DNA from: Streptomyces musisoli
Lineage (GTDB): Bacteria; Actinomycetota; Actinomycetes; Streptomycetales; Streptomycetaceae
Direction of reading: 5' to 3'
NCBI RefSeq assembly: GCF_016741855.1
Contig: NZ_JAERRH010000007.1
Span: forward strand, 186,001-250,000
Length of the DNA: 64,000 nucleotides
The position numbers and the translations under genes are program-made. Position 1 is the first letter of the stretch; each line of letters opens with the position of its first letter. Positions 8,402 through 17,709 of the stretch are shown here, in pieces. The notes beneath the pieces are model-generated. The model did no database searches, was not told the origin of the DNA, and saw nothing but the letters and a program-made list of their open reading frames with translations.

Positions 8402-9685
8402 GTGCCCGCACTTGTGCTGCTCGGTGCTCAGTGGGGTGACGAAGGCAAGGGAAAGGCGACGGACCTGCTCGGCGGCTCCGTCGACTATGTGGTGCGTTAC
8501 CAGGGCGGTAACAACGCCGGCCACACGGTGGTCGTCGGCGATCAGAAGTACGCCCTGCACCTTCTCCCTTCCGGAATCCTGTCCCCCGGCTGCACGCCGG
8601 TCATCGGCAACGGCGTCGTCGTCGACCCGTCGGTCCTGCTCTCCGAGCTGAGCGGTCTGAACGAGCGCGGCGTCGACACGTCCAAGCTCCTGCTCAGCGG
8701 TAACGCGCACATCATCACGCCGTACAACGTGACCGTCGACAAGGTGACGGAACGCTTCCTCGGCAAGCGCAAGATCGGTACGACCGGCCGCGGCATCGGC
8801 CCGACCTACGCGGACAAGATCAACCGCGTCGGTATCCGGGTCCAGGACCTGTACGACGAGTCGATCCTGCACCAGAAGGTGGAGGCGGCCCTCGACGTCA
8901 AGAACCAGGTCCTCACGAAGCTGTACAACCGGCGGGCCATCACCGCCGACCAGGTGGTCGAGGAGCTGCTGGGCTACGCCGAGCAGATCAAGCCGTACGT
9001 CGCCGACACGGTCCTGATCCTCAACCAGGCCCTGGAGGACGACAAGGTCGTGCTCTTCGAGGGCGGCCAGGGAACCCTCCTGGACATCGACCACGGCACG
9101 TACCCCTTCGTCACCTCCTCGAACCCGACCGCCGGCGGTGCCTGCACCGGCGCCGGCGTGGGACCGACGAAGATCAGCCGTGTCATCGGCATCCTCAAGG
9201 CCTACACGACCCGGGTCGGCGCCGGTCCGTTCCCGACGGAGCTGTTCGACGCGGACGGCGAGGCGCTGCGCCGGATCGGCGGCGAGCGGGGCGTGACCAC
9301 CGGCCGCGACCGCCGCTGCGGCTGGTTCGACGCGGTCATCGCCCGCTACGCGACCCGCGTGAACGGCCTGACCGACTTCTTCCTCACCAAGCTGGACGTG
9401 CTGACCGGCTGGGAGCAGATCCCGGTCTGCGTGGCGTACGAGATCGACGGCAGGCGCGTCGAGGAGCTGCCCTACTCGCAGACCGACTTCCACCACGCGA
9501 AGCCGGTCTACGAGACCCTGCCGGGCTGGTCCGAGGACATCACGAAGGCCAAGTCCTTCTCCGACCTCCCGAAGAACGCCCAGAACTACGTCAAGGCGCT
9601 GGAGGAGATGTCCGGCGCCCCGATCTCCGCGATCGGCGTGGGCCCGGGCCGGGACGAGACGATCGAGATCAACTCGTTCCTGTAG
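8402..9685 (+). CDS. purA: Adenylosuccinate synthetase
   Basis: Cytosolic enzyme of AMP synthesis: IMP + aspartate + GTP to adenylosuccinate + GDP + Pi. 427 aa, the family length. The N-terminal GTP loop [14 protein letters not shown] has catalytic D13, and H41 sits in NNAGHTVVV. Further signatures are [14 protein letters not shown], the [20 protein letters not shown] region and [12 protein letters not shown] near the C-terminus. GTG start with GGAAGGGG 9 nt upstream. Monocistronic by context: divergent from the DAG-kinase-like gene and followed by a strong hairpin at 9716-9766. Confidence 0.98.
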   Translation: MPALVLLGAQWGDEGKGKATDLLGGSVDYVVRYQGGNNAGHTVVVGDQKYALHLLPSGILSPGCTPVIGNGVVVDPSVLLSELSGLNERGVDTSKLLLSGNAHIITPYNVTVDKVTERFLGKRKIGTTGRGIGPTYADKINRVGIRVQDLYDESILHQKVEAALDVKNQVLTKLYNRRAITADQVVEELLGYAEQIKPYVADTVLILNQALEDDKVVLFEGGQGTLLDIDHGTYPFVTSSNPTAGGACTGAGVGPTKISRVIGILKAYTTRVGAGPFPTELFDADGEALRRIGGERGVTTGRDRRCGWFDAVIARYATRVNGLTDFFLTKLDVLTGWEQIPVCVAYEIDGRRVEELPYSQTDFHHAKPVYETLPGWSEDITKAKSFSDLPKNAQNYVKALEEMSGAPISAIGVGPGRDETIEINSFL

Positions 9686-9715
9686 GCACCTCGCCGCACC
9701 GCGTGCGGCACCTCG

Positions 9716-9766
9716 CGGCACCGCCCGCCGTCCGCCCCCACCGGGCGAGATCGGCGGGCGGTGCCG
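9716..9766 (+). terminator. purA terminator
   Basis: Perfect 15-bp stem CGGCACCGCCCGCCG / CGGCGGGCGGTGCCG with a 21-nt loop, starting 31 nt after the purA stop. No U-tract, which is common for intrinsic terminators in this genus. Confidence 0.75.
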
Positions 9767-9794
9767 TCCTCACGCCCCGGTGGACAATGGACGT

Positions 9795-10010
9795 ATGGGC
9801 GTCCACCGGAGCGCGTTGTGCCGGGGACCGTACGGCGGTGAGGGCCACCAGGCCGACGGCACGGACTGCTCGGACCCGGCCGTCTTCGAGGTCGCCCGGC
9901 ACAACCGGCCGCCCCTGCTCGTGTGCCCGGTGCACCTCGGCCCGTCCCTGTTGCTGGCGGCCGGGGTGCTATGGCCCCCGGTCGTCCGCCTCATCGGCCG
10001 GCCCTCATAG
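9795..10010 (+). CDS. Small hypothetical protein
   Basis: A 71-aa reading frame (MGVHRSALCRGPYGGEG...) with strongly GC-biased third positions, which supports real coding. Three cysteines (C9, and one each in GTDCSD and LLVCPV) with a nearby His could form a small metal site, but no family is recognised. The C-terminal third is hydrophobic (LLLAAGVLWPPVVRLI), possibly one membrane helix. No clear Shine-Dalgarno. It lies just after the purA terminator on the same strand. Confidence 0.45.
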   Translation: MGVHRSALCRGPYGGEGHQADGTDCSDPAVFEVARHNRPPLLVCPVHLGPSLLLAAGVLWPPVVRLIGRPS

Positions 10011-10215
10011 CCCCGTGCCGCTGCTCGGGGCCGCGGAGTCCGTGCCGTCCCGGCTCAGCTGAGTCCGAGGACGGGATGGCACCTTCGAGGTCTTCCCGCT
10101 TGTTCAGCGGCACCTTGCGGCATCGGGCCACCACATGCCGGTGACGTCCTGGGCGATCCCGACTGGGCCGGAAGTCCAAGAGCGGGTAATGCTCTGGCCA
10201 AGGAACGTGCCGTCG

Positions 10216-10866
10216 TCAGCTGAACACGATCATGGAGCCCTGGGCCAGGGAGCGGGTCGCCGCCGCGTGCAGGCCCAGCCAGACGTGGCGTTCGCGGGCG
10301 AAGGGGCTGGGGTCGTAGGGGGCCGGGACGGCAGGTTCCTCCAGCTCGGTCGGGCCGGCCGGAGGGGCCGGGGCCGCCGGCGGGTTCGCCGGGTCGATGC
10401 CGATCGTCGGTGCCACGTACTGGAGTTCCCGGAGCAGCGTCTGCGAGGAGCCCAACGGACCGCCCCCCGCCAGGAGTTCGTCGTTCGACAGCGGGTGCGG
10501 GAAGTCCACGGGCACGTACGCGCCCGCGTGGTCGTAGTGCCAGACCAGGTGGGACTGCTGGGCCGTGGACTCGAACATCTCCAGCAACTGCTCGTAGTCG
10601 CCGCCCAGTTCGTCCACCGGGGTCACCGGCAGCCCGCAGACCTGGAGCAGGTACGCCCGGCGCAGGAAGTGCAGGGCGTCGTAGTCGAAACCGGCGACCG
10701 GCGCGACGTCGCCGGACAGGCCCGGCATGTACTGGTACACCGGCACCGGCGGCAGCGCGGCCTCGGCCAGCGCCTTGTTGTACTGCGCGAGTTCCTCGGC
10801 GAAGGGGTTGTCCGGGGTGTGGCACAACACGTCCACGAGCGGTACCAGCCACAGGTCACAGGCCAA
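10216..10866 (-). CDS. Conserved hypothetical protein
   Basis: A 216-aa soluble protein of unknown function. I place the start at TTG 10866 because GAGGAG lies about 8 nt upstream; it then begins LACDLWLVPLVDVLCHTPDN. It is acidic with many aromatics (YQYMPGLSGD, HLVWHYDHAGAYVPVDFPHP), has a Pro/Ala-rich linker (PANPPAAPAPPAGPTELEEP) and ends with a short conserved-looking tail. No catalytic motif, signal peptide or membrane helix is evident. Neighbours (GntR regulator upstream) give no functional hint. Confidence 0.7.
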   Translation of the reverse strand: MACDLWLVPLVDVLCHTPDNPFAEELAQYNKALAEAALPPVPVYQYMPGLSGDVAPVAGFDYDALHFLRRAYLLQVCGLPVTPVDELGGDYEQLLEMFESTAQQSHLVWHYDHAGAYVPVDFPHPLSNDELLAGGGPLGSSQTLLRELQYVAPTIGIDPANPPAAPAPPAGPTELEEPAVPAPYDPSPFARERHVWLGLHAAATRSLAQGSMIVFS

Positions 10867-10979
10867 AAGAGGGCTCCTCGCATCGGCAGGCGCATGGTCA
10901 CGCACGGCAGCAGGTGGTCAGGGCAGGGTAGTCGGTACGGCCTCGGGGCGACTCCCCCCGTACGGGCCGTATCGGTCGT

Positions 10980-11675
10980 CTACCCGTTGGTCAGGTGTTC
11001 CAGCAGTGCCAGCGAGTGGGCGTTGGAGGCGGCGACGAGCGCGCGGGCGGCCTCGGCCTCGCGCCGTGCCAGCGCGTCGACCAGCTCGGTGTGCCCGGCC
11101 CAGAGCCGGCCGCGCAGGTCGGGCAGGCGCAGCAGGTACTGCACCGCGCAGACCCAGGACTGGACGCGCAGACGGTGCAGGAAGTCGCCGAGGTAGGGGT
11201 TGCCGAACAGGGCGCTCAGCTCGCGCCAGAAGCGGAGGTCGTAGCCGATGAGCACGGTGAGGTCGCCGGCGGTCGCGGCCCGCTGGGCCTCCTCGCCGCG
11301 GCGGCGCACGGTGGCCAGGGCCGCGGCCGTGCGCGGGTCCTCCGGCGGGGTCTGGAAGGCGGGGTGGCCGGTGGAGAGGGCCTGGAACATGCCGTCGGTG
11401 ACCAGGCTGCGGGCCTCGATCATGTTCCGGTAGTCGGTGACCGAGTACTCGGGCACGCGGAAGCCGCGGTGCTGGTCGGCCTCCAGGATGCCCTGCGCGG
11501 ACAGGTCGACCAGCGCCTCGCGGACGGGGGTGGCGGAGACGCCGTACTGGTCGGCGATCTCCTTGACGGTGAACGCCCGGCCCGGGCGCAGCCGCCCCGC
11601 CAGCACCTCGTCACGGAGCGCGTCCGCGATCTGCTGGCGCAGGGTGCTGCGCGTCACGGTACCGTTGCCGGGCAT
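10980..11675 (-). CDS. GntR-family regulator with FCD ligand domain
   Basis: A 231-aa transcription factor. N-terminal winged HTH (residues about 8-75): LRQQIADALRDEVLAGRLRPG, then VKEIADQYGVSATPVREAL, the canonical GntR recognition helix. The C-terminal all-helical FCD domain (about 85-220) includes the region VLIGYDLRFWRELSALFGNP, where metal- or acid-binding residues usually lie. ATG start with GAGGAGAGG upstream. It is downstream of and co-oriented with the class III aminotransferase and may control it and itself through the inverted repeat at 11703-11760; the effector may be the aminotransferase substrate. That link is inference. Confidence 0.92.
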   Translation of the reverse strand: MPGNGTVTRSTLRQQIADALRDEVLAGRLRPGRAFTVKEIADQYGVSATPVREALVDLSAQGILEADQHRGFRVPEYSVTDYRNMIEARSLVTDGMFQALSTGHPAFQTPPEDPRTAAALATVRRRGEEAQRAATAGDLTVLIGYDLRFWRELSALFGNPYLGDFLHRLRVQSWVCAVQYLLRLPDLRGRLWAGHTELVDALARREAEAARALVAASNAHSLALLEHLTNG

Positions 11676-11702
11676 GGTCCGTGCCTCTCCTCACACGTCC
11701 GG

Positions 11703-11760
11703 GTGACGTACTCGTACGGCCTCGCGATTACGTGGCCCCTCTTGCTTACGAGCACGTCAC
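11703..11760. promoter_or_regulatory. Long-spaced inverted repeat, candidate GntR operator
   Basis: Arms GTGACGTACTCGTA (11703-11716) and TACGAGCACGTCAC (11747-11760) are inverted copies matching at 13 of 14 positions, with a 30-bp spacer. Their centres are 44 bp apart, about four helical turns, so two dimers could bind on one face or loop the DNA. It lies 28 bp upstream of the GntR gene start, in its promoter. Confidence 0.5.
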
Positions 11761-11829
11761 CTTACGCGTTCGGACGGGTCCGGCGGCAGCCGTCGTCCGG
11801 TCACAGCCCGTCACGTGGTGCGGCGGGCG

Positions 11830-13185
11830 TCACACGGTGTGCTCGTCCGCCACGGTCAGGGCGGCGTCGAGCGCGGCCAGGCCCTCCTTCAGCTCGGCCT
11901 CGGTCGCGTTGCACGGCGGGACGACGTGCGTGCGGTTCATGTTCACGAAGGGCCACACGCCGTGCTTCTTGGCGGCGGCCGCGAACGCGGCCATGGGGGC
12001 GTTCGCCTCGCCGGCCGCGTTGTACGGCACCAGCGGCTCGCGGGTCTCCCGGTTCTTCACCAGGTCCAGCGCCCAGAACATGCCGACACCGCGCACCTCG
12101 CCGACGCTCGGGTGCCGCGCGGCCAGCTCGGCGAGGCCGGGGCCGACGACCGTCTCGCCGAGCCGCTTCGCGTTCTCGACCACGCCCTCCTCCGCCATCA
12201 CGCCGATCGTGGCGACGGCGGCGGCGCAGGCCAGCGGGTGGCCGGAGTAGGTGAGTCCGCCGGGGTACGGCCGCTTGCCGAAGGTCTCCGCGATCTCCTG
12301 CGAGATCGCGACACCGCCGAGCGGGACGTAGCCCGAGTTCACGCCCTTGGCGAAGGTCATCAGGTCGGGGACCACACCGAACAGGTCCGCCGCGAACCAC
12401 TCGCCGGTCCGGCCGAACCCGGCCATGACCTCGTCCAGGATGAAGACGATGCCGTACTTGTCGCACAGCTCACGCACGCCGGCCAGGTAGCCGGGCGGCG
12501 GGACCATGATCCCGGCGGTGCCGGGCACGGTCTCCAGGATGATCGCGGCGATCGTCCCGGGGCCCTCGAAGGCGATCGTCGTCTCCAGGTGCTCCAGCGC
12601 CCGGGCGCATTCCTGCTCCTCCGTCTCCGCGTAGAAACGGGAGCGGTAGAGGAACGGCGCCCAGAAACGGACGACACCCGCGTTGCCGCCGTCGGAGGCC
12701 CAGCGGCGCGGGTCACCGGTGATGTTGATCGCCTGCTGGGTGCCGCCGTGGTACGAGCGGTAGGCCGAGAGCACCTTCGCGCGGCCCGTGTGCAGCCGGG
12801 CCATGCGCACCGCGTGCTCGACGGCGTCCGCGCCGCCGTTGGTGAAGAAGATCTTGTCCAGGTCGCCGGGGGTCCGCTCGGCGATCAGCCGGGCCGCCTC
12901 CGAGCGCGCCTCGATCGCGAACGCGGGCGCGAAGGTCGTCAGTTTCGCGGCCTGCTCCTGGACGGCCGCGACCACCTTGGGGTGCTGGTAGCCGATGTTC
13001 GTGTAGACGAGCCCGCTGGTGAAGTCCAGGTACCGCGTGCCGTCGTAGTCCCAGAAGTACGACCCCTCGGCGCCGGCGACGGCGAGCGGGTCGATCAGGT
13101 CCTGGGCGGACCAGGAGTGGAACACGTGTGCACGGTCCGCGGCCTTCACTGCGGCGCCGGCTTCGGGGCTGGGCTGAGGGGTCAT
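11830..13185 (-). CDS. Class III PLP-dependent aminotransferase
   Basis: A 451-aa fold-type I aminotransferase. It shows the substrate-entry motif LDFTSGLVYTNIGYQHP, the phosphate-binding FFTNGGADAVEHAVRMAR, FILDEVMAGFGRTGEW with D251 binding the pyridine nitrogen, and Schiff-base lysine K280 in MTFAKGVNSGYVPLGG. Overall it resembles omega-amino-acid (for example taurine- or beta-alanine-pyruvate) aminotransferases; the exact substrate cannot be assigned. ATG start without a clear Shine-Dalgarno. The co-directional GntR/FCD regulator downstream suggests an inducible catabolic step. Confidence 0.92.
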   Translation of the reverse strand: MTPQPSPEAGAAVKAADRAHVFHSWSAQDLIDPLAVAGAEGSYFWDYDGTRYLDFTSGLVYTNIGYQHPKVVAAVQEQAAKLTTFAPAFAIEARSEAARLIAERTPGDLDKIFFTNGGADAVEHAVRMARLHTGRAKVLSAYRSYHGGTQQAINITGDPRRWASDGGNAGVVRFWAPFLYRSRFYAETEEQECARALEHLETTIAFEGPGTIAAIILETVPGTAGIMVPPPGYLAGVRELCDKYGIVFILDEVMAGFGRTGEWFAADLFGVVPDLMTFAKGVNSGYVPLGGVAISQEIAETFGKRPYPGGLTYSGHPLACAAAVATIGVMAEEGVVENAKRLGETVVGPGLAELAARHPSVGEVRGVGMFWALDLVKNRETREPLVPYNAAGEANAPMAAFAAAAKKHGVWPFVNMNRTHVVPPCNATEAELKEGLAALDAALTVADEHTV

Positions 13186-13421
13186 GCCGGTGAGGGTAAA
13201 TGTCCGCGATGCGGAAGCGACATCGGCGTCTTGTGTTCTGGACGGGGCGAAATCACGACAGGTTGTCGACGGGGGCGGCAGGGACCCGGGGCGGGTGCCG
13301 CGTCGGCGGCGGTCCCGACGGGCCCTGTTACGGAACCGTAGACAGCGGTCCGGGACCGCGGTCGTACCAGCGCACTATTCTCGGTCGTTGCGGAACTCTG
13401 GGGGCGGGAAGGCGGACGGGG

Positions 13422-15914
13422 ATGGAGAAGCTGGGACCGGGGGAACCGGAGGTCCCGCCGGCCGGAGGCTGGGGGAGGATCGGGGCCTACCGGCTGCTCG
13501 CGCGGCTCGGTGCGGGCGGCATGGGGCAGGTGTACCTGGCCCGGTCGGACCGGGGACGGACCGTCGCCGTGAAGCTCGTCCGCGAGGAACTGGCCCGGCA
13601 GGAGGAGTTCCGGGCCCGTTTCCGCCAGGAGGTGCAGGCCGCGCGACGGGTCGGCGGGTACTGGACCGCGCCCGTGCTGGACGCGGACACCGAGGCGGCC
13701 GTGCCGTGGGTGGCGACCGGGTACGTGGCCGGGCCGAGCCTTCAGCAGGTCGTCGGGCACGATCACGGGGCGCTGCCCGAGCGGTCGGTACGGATCCTGG
13801 CGGCGGGGCTCGCACACGCGCTGAAGGACATCCACGCGGCCGGCATCGTGCACCGGGATCTCAAGCCGTCGAACGTACTGGTGACCATCGACGGGCCGCG
13901 CGTGATCGACTTCGGGATCGCGCGGGCGCTGGAGACCGCGACCTCCGGCGGGGAAGGGCTCACCCGGACCGGGTCGCTCGTCGGGTCGCCCGGGTTCATG
14001 GCGCCCGAGCAGGTGCGGGGGGACCGGGTCACGCCGGCGTGCGACGTGTTCTGCCTCGGCTCCGTGCTCGCCTATGCGGCGACCGGGCTGCTGCCGTTCG
14101 GGGCCGCCAACAGCGGGGTCCACGCGCTGATGTTCCGGATCGCCCAGGAGGAGCCTGACCTGACGGGAGTGCCGGAGGGGATCGCCGACCTGGTGCGGGA
14201 CTGCCTCCGCAAGGACCCGGGGGCACGGCCTTCGCTGGACGTGATCCTGGAGCGGACCGGGGCGGAGGACACCGTGGTCGGCGGGCGGTCCCGGGATCCC
14301 TGGCTGCCCAGTTCGCTGGTCGCGCAGCTGGGGCGGCACGCCGTGCAGTTGCTGGAAGTGGAGGAACCGGAGCGGGGAGCGGGGACGGCCTCGCCGGCGG
14401 CGGACGGTGGGGCGGCCGGTGCGGGTTCCGGTGCGGGTTCCGGTGCGGGTTCCGGCGCGGGGGCTTCGTCGGGTGGGGGCGCGGGGGCGTCTGCGTCTGC
14501 GGGTGCGTCTGCGTCTGGGGAGGGTTTCCCGCCCGCACCACCCGTGCGGCCATCGTCGTCGGGTGCGGGTGGCCCCGGTGGGGGGCAAGCGCCGTCGGCG
14601 GGTGCGGGTGGTGGCGGAGCCGGGGTGCCCTTCGGCGGGGCTGGGGCAGGGGTGCCTTCTGCTGGAGCCGGGGTGCCCTTCGGCGGTGCCGGGGGCGGGG
14701 TGCCCATCGGTGGCGCCGGGGCTGGGATTCCTTCTGCCGGTGCCGGTGGTGGTGCCCGTGGTGGTGGAGTGGTGGCCGGTGGTGTCGGGGGCGGGGGTGT
14801 GTCTCCTGAGCATGCCGCCGTTTCCGATGGGGGGTCGGCGGCGGTCGACCGGCTGCCCACCGTCGCTTCCGCCCAGGCTCCACCGCCGCCCGGCATGCCG
14901 CCGGTGCCTCCCGGGTTCGGGGCCGTGCCGGGGGCGCCGTACGGGGCACCGTATGCCCATCAGCACCCGCAGCCGCAGCACCCACAGCCGTCGCAACAGC
15001 CCCCGCAGCCGCAGCCGCAGCACCCACAGCCGCCGCAACAGCCCCCGCAGCCGCAGCCGCAGCACCCACAGCCGTCGCAACAGCCCCCGCAGCCGCAGCC
15101 GCAGCACTCGCAGCCGTCGCAACAGCCCCCGCAGCCGCAGCCGCAGCACTCGCAGCCGCCGCAGCAGCTCCCGCAGCCCGCTGCCTACGCGTATCCGCAG
15201 CCCGGTGCCGTGCCGGGCTCCGGGGCCTGGGGTGGGGCCCAGCCGGCGTACAACCCCTATGCCGCCGGCGGGCTCGGCTCCACCCCGCCGTACGGACCGT
15301 CGGCCGTCGGGATGCCGGCGGAGCGCGAGCGGCGCGGCGGCCGGTCCACCGTGCTGCTCGTCGTGATCGCGCTGATCGTGGCGCTGGGCGCGGGCGGCTC
15401 CGTGTACGCGCTGATGAAGAATGGCGGCGGCACCGACGACAAGGGCGGCGGCACGGTCAGCCCCGCGACCACCGCCACCTCCGGGGCGCCGTCCGGCTCC
15501 GGCGAACCCACGCCGACCGATTCGGCGCCGTCCCCGTCCGCCTCCACCACCCAGGCGGGGGCGGTCCCGGACGCCTATCTCGGCACCTGGCGGACGACCA
15601 TCGACAACGCCAACGGATCCAACACCCGCGAACTGACCATCCGGCAGGGCGAGGTGGGGGACAGCGTCCTGACGCTGGTCGCGGACGGGCCGACCGAGGG
15701 CGGTGGGTCGTACCACTGCGTCTTCGAGGCATCGCTCACCGAAGAGCCCGGCGACAGCGGGCCGTTGGAGATCGGGCCGTCCACCGTCACCACCGGCGAA
15801 CCCGCCTCCTCCTGCACCCCGGGTGAGGCCACCGAGGTCACCCTGCTGCCGGACGGGCGGCTGAAGCGGGCGAAGGCGGGCGGCGGGGAGAGCCTGACGT
15901 ACACCAAGGAGTGA
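13422..15914 (+). CDS. Membrane-anchored Ser/Thr protein kinase with repeat-rich linker
   Basis: An 830-aa Hanks-type kinase. The ATG at 13422 (purine-rich GGGAAGGCGGACGGGG before it) is preferred to longer frames. Kinase domain about residues 20-285: Gly loop LGAGGMGQVY, K51, HRDLKPSN with D146, DFG at D163, APE-like FMAPEQ. There follows a Gly/Ala/Ser-rich stretch (about 330-460), a Pro/Gln/His repeat region (about 510-590, 42-bp DNA unit), one membrane helix (TVLLVVIALIVALGAGGSVY) and a C-terminal extracellular domain of about 170 aa (YLGTWRTTIDN...) rich in Ser/Thr then beta-like. The linker may span the wall or act as a scaffold. Target unknown. Confidence 0.93.
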   Translation: MEKLGPGEPEVPPAGGWGRIGAYRLLARLGAGGMGQVYLARSDRGRTVAVKLVREELARQEEFRARFRQEVQAARRVGGYWTAPVLDADTEAAVPWVATGYVAGPSLQQVVGHDHGALPERSVRILAAGLAHALKDIHAAGIVHRDLKPSNVLVTIDGPRVIDFGIARALETATSGGEGLTRTGSLVGSPGFMAPEQVRGDRVTPACDVFCLGSVLAYAATGLLPFGAANSGVHALMFRIAQEEPDLTGVPEGIADLVRDCLRKDPGARPSLDVILERTGAEDTVVGGRSRDPWLPSSLVAQLGRHAVQLLEVEEPERGAGTASPAADGGAAGAGSGAGSGAGSGAGASSGGGAGASASAGASASGEGFPPAPPVRPSSSGAGGPGGGQAPSAGAGGGGAGVPFGGAGAGVPSAGAGVPFGGAGGGVPIGGAGAGIPSAGAGGGARGGGVVAGGVGGGGVSPEHAAVSDGGSAAVDRLPTVASAQAPPPPGMPPVPPGFGAVPGAPYGAPYAHQHPQPQHPQPSQQPPQPQPQHPQPPQQPPQPQPQHPQPSQQPPQPQPQHSQPSQQPPQPQPQHSQPPQQLPQPAAYAYPQPGAVPGSGAWGGAQPAYNPYAAGGLGSTPPYGPSAVGMPAERERRGGRSTVLLVVIALIVALGAGGSVYALMKNGGGTDDKGGGTVSPATTATSGAPSGSGEPTPTDSAPSPSASTTQAGAVPDAYLGTWRTTIDNANGSNTRELTIRQGEVGDSVLTLVADGPTEGGGSYHCVFEASLTEEPGDSGPLEIGPSTVTTGEPASSCTPGEATEVTLLPDGRLKRAKAGGGESLTYTKE
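14994..15161 (+). repeat. 42-bp tandem repeat inside the kinase gene
   Basis: Four exact-length 42-bp units start at 14994, 15036, 15078 and 15120, with a diverged fifth from 15162 and a partial unit before. Each encodes a 14-residue Gln/Pro/His unit of the type QQPPQPQPQHPQPS. As 42 is divisible by 3, copy number can change without a frameshift. Confidence 0.92.
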
Positions 15915-16101
15915 CCGGTTCGTGAACCAACTCCCGTTTCCCATGAGGCTGTTGAACGGCGGGCGAACGTTCGGGGGCGGCGCCCGCCGGGGCACGTACG
16001 CGCGCGTACCGTGACTCCACCAGGCCGTGGCGGCCGGGTCGGGCACCGAGAAGCCGCCCGGCCCGGCCCATCCGGCTCCGGGGAGTGGCGGGGGCACCCA
16101 C

Positions 16102-17634
16102 ATGGAGTGGCTGAGCGCGGAGAACGTCGTCGCCGTCGGTACCGCGGTGCTGGGTATCGCCGCGTCCGCGGGCATGGTCTGGTACGAGCGCCGGGTGCCA
16201 CGGCGCAAGAGGATCGGCTACCGGGTGCAGATGGACAACCCGATAGGCGACGACGTGCGGTCGGGGCGCGTCAACCGGCGCCTCGGCCTCTTCCTCGAGG
16301 CGCCCGGCATGGAGGACGCCACGCTCGTCCTGCTGCGCATCGAGAACGACGGCTCGCAGGGCATCGACCGGGACGACTACACGAGCCCCGAACGGCACGG
16401 CCTCACCGCCGTGTTCGCCGACCGGACCATCCGTGGTGTCTCGGTCACCCAGCCGACCGACACCGACCACCTGATGGACCACTTCACCGCCGAGCGCGGC
16501 TTCGGCTACGAGGGCAACACCCTGCGCATCCCGCGCGTCCCGCTCAACCGGGGCGACCACTTCAAGCTGCTGGTCCTGCTGTCCGGCGGTGACGTGGGCC
16601 GGGAGATCCGGCTGATCGGCGGGATCCGGGAGGGCGAGGTCCACCCCAACCGCAGCGCCACGCCGGACGACAAGCCGCCCCTGTTCAGCCGGGCCTCCCG
16701 GCTCATCACCATCATGCTCACGGTGTGCGTGATGACGCTCGCCGGCATCGTCGTGGTCCGCGACGACAGCCCGCCGCCGGTCGGCTGCGAGCAGGGCCGG
16801 CTGAAACTGATCGGGTCGACGGCCTTCGCGCCGGTGCTCCGGGAGGTGGCGGAGGAGTACGCGCAGGACTGCGCGGGGGCGGCCGTCGACGTCGACGTGC
16901 ACGGGTCCACGGCCGGCATCAGGGAGCTGGCGGCGGCCGGCGTCGCCGCGAAGGGGAAGGGGGCCCCGGCGGTCGTCGCTTTCTCGGACGGGCCCAAGCC
17001 CGGCGACATGCCCGAAATGCGGGAGACCCGGGTCGCGTTGTCCGTGTTCGCGCTCGTCGTCAACGACGACGTGGGGGTGCGGAACCTGTCCACCGCCGAT
17101 GTGCGCCGGCTGTACCAGGGGCGTATCGCCGGCTGGTCCGAGCTGGGCGGGCGTCCGCTGCCGGTCCATCTGGTCAGCCGGGACGCGAACTCCGGTACCC
17201 GGCAGGTCTTCCAGCGGCGGGTGCTGGGGGAGGGCGAGATGGCGAACTCGTCCGTCGACTGCGTCGGCAAGGACTATCCGTCGGCGCCGGTGACGCGCTG
17301 CGAGCTGGACTCCACCGATCAGGTGCTGGCGGAGGTGGCCGAGCTGCCCGGCGCCGTCGGTTACAGCGAACTCAACCTGGCCACGCGGGCGAAGGGGGTC
17401 CGGGTGCTGGACCTCGACGGCAGCGCGCCCTCCGTGGACGCGATCGAGCACGGCCGCAGCGGGTACCCGTACCGGGAGATCGAGTACGCGTACACCTACG
17501 GCAGCCCGCCCGCCGACTCCCTCGCCTCCAGCTTCCTGACCTACCTCACCCGAGGGAACGGCCAGAGCATCATCCGCACCCACGGCCACGTGCCCTGCTG
17601 GACCCCGGAAGGCATGAGACTGTGCGCCACGTGA
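16102..17634 (+). CDS. Membrane protein with PstS-like phosphate-binding domain
   Basis: A 510-aa protein. The ATG at 16102 (MEWLSAENVVAVG) gives an N-terminal membrane helix; the frame could extend to 16027. Residues about 45-200 form a cytoplasmic-looking domain, then a second helix (LITIMLTVCVMTLAGIVVV) and an outside domain of about 270 aa with the periplasmic-binding-protein pattern of PstS: LKLIGSTAFAPVLREVAEEY, DVHGSTAGIRELAA, YQGRIAGWSELGG, SRDANSGTRQVFQRRV. Ser/Thr/Arg in these motifs match phosphate contacts in PstS. There is no pst transporter next to it, so a sensing role is more likely than transport; this is inference. It follows the Ser/Thr kinase. Confidence 0.8.
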   Translation: MEWLSAENVVAVGTAVLGIAASAGMVWYERRVPRRKRIGYRVQMDNPIGDDVRSGRVNRRLGLFLEAPGMEDATLVLLRIENDGSQGIDRDDYTSPERHGLTAVFADRTIRGVSVTQPTDTDHLMDHFTAERGFGYEGNTLRIPRVPLNRGDHFKLLVLLSGGDVGREIRLIGGIREGEVHPNRSATPDDKPPLFSRASRLITIMLTVCVMTLAGIVVVRDDSPPPVGCEQGRLKLIGSTAFAPVLREVAEEYAQDCAGAAVDVDVHGSTAGIRELAAAGVAAKGKGAPAVVAFSDGPKPGDMPEMRETRVALSVFALVVNDDVGVRNLSTADVRRLYQGRIAGWSELGGRPLPVHLVSRDANSGTRQVFQRRVLGEGEMANSSVDCVGKDYPSAPVTRCELDSTDQVLAEVAELPGAVGYSELNLATRAKGVRVLDLDGSAPSVDAIEHGRSGYPYREIEYAYTYGSPPADSLASSFLTYLTRGNGQSIIRTHGHVPCWTPEGMRLCAT

Positions 17635-17635
17635 G

Positions 17636-17690
17636 GCGCCCCGAAAGGGGCGCGGGGAACTGCGCGACCAGCCACCACGCACCCGCGGCC
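17636..17690 (+). terminator. GNRA hairpin with dispersed Streptomyces repeat tail
   Basis: Two nucleotides after the PstS-like stop (tga 17632-17634) is a perfect 7-bp stem GCGCCCC, loop GAAA, GGGGCGC, followed by GGGAACTGCGCGACCAGCCA. This hairpin-plus-tail occurs, from memory, at very many gene ends in Streptomyces genomes. Likely terminator or RNA-stabilising element. Confidence 0.7.
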
Positions 17691-17709
17691 GACGACGGCG
17701 CCGTAGCGG

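Noticed and set aside
14994-15161. CRISPR-like regular repeats
   Set aside because: 42-bp units are contiguous without spacers and encode protein repeats in frame with the kinase.
13182-16208. Very long open frame antisense to the Ser/Thr kinase gene
   Set aside because: Shadow of GC-rich codons: low-complexity Arg/Pro/His, no start context, and the sense strand has a clear kinase.
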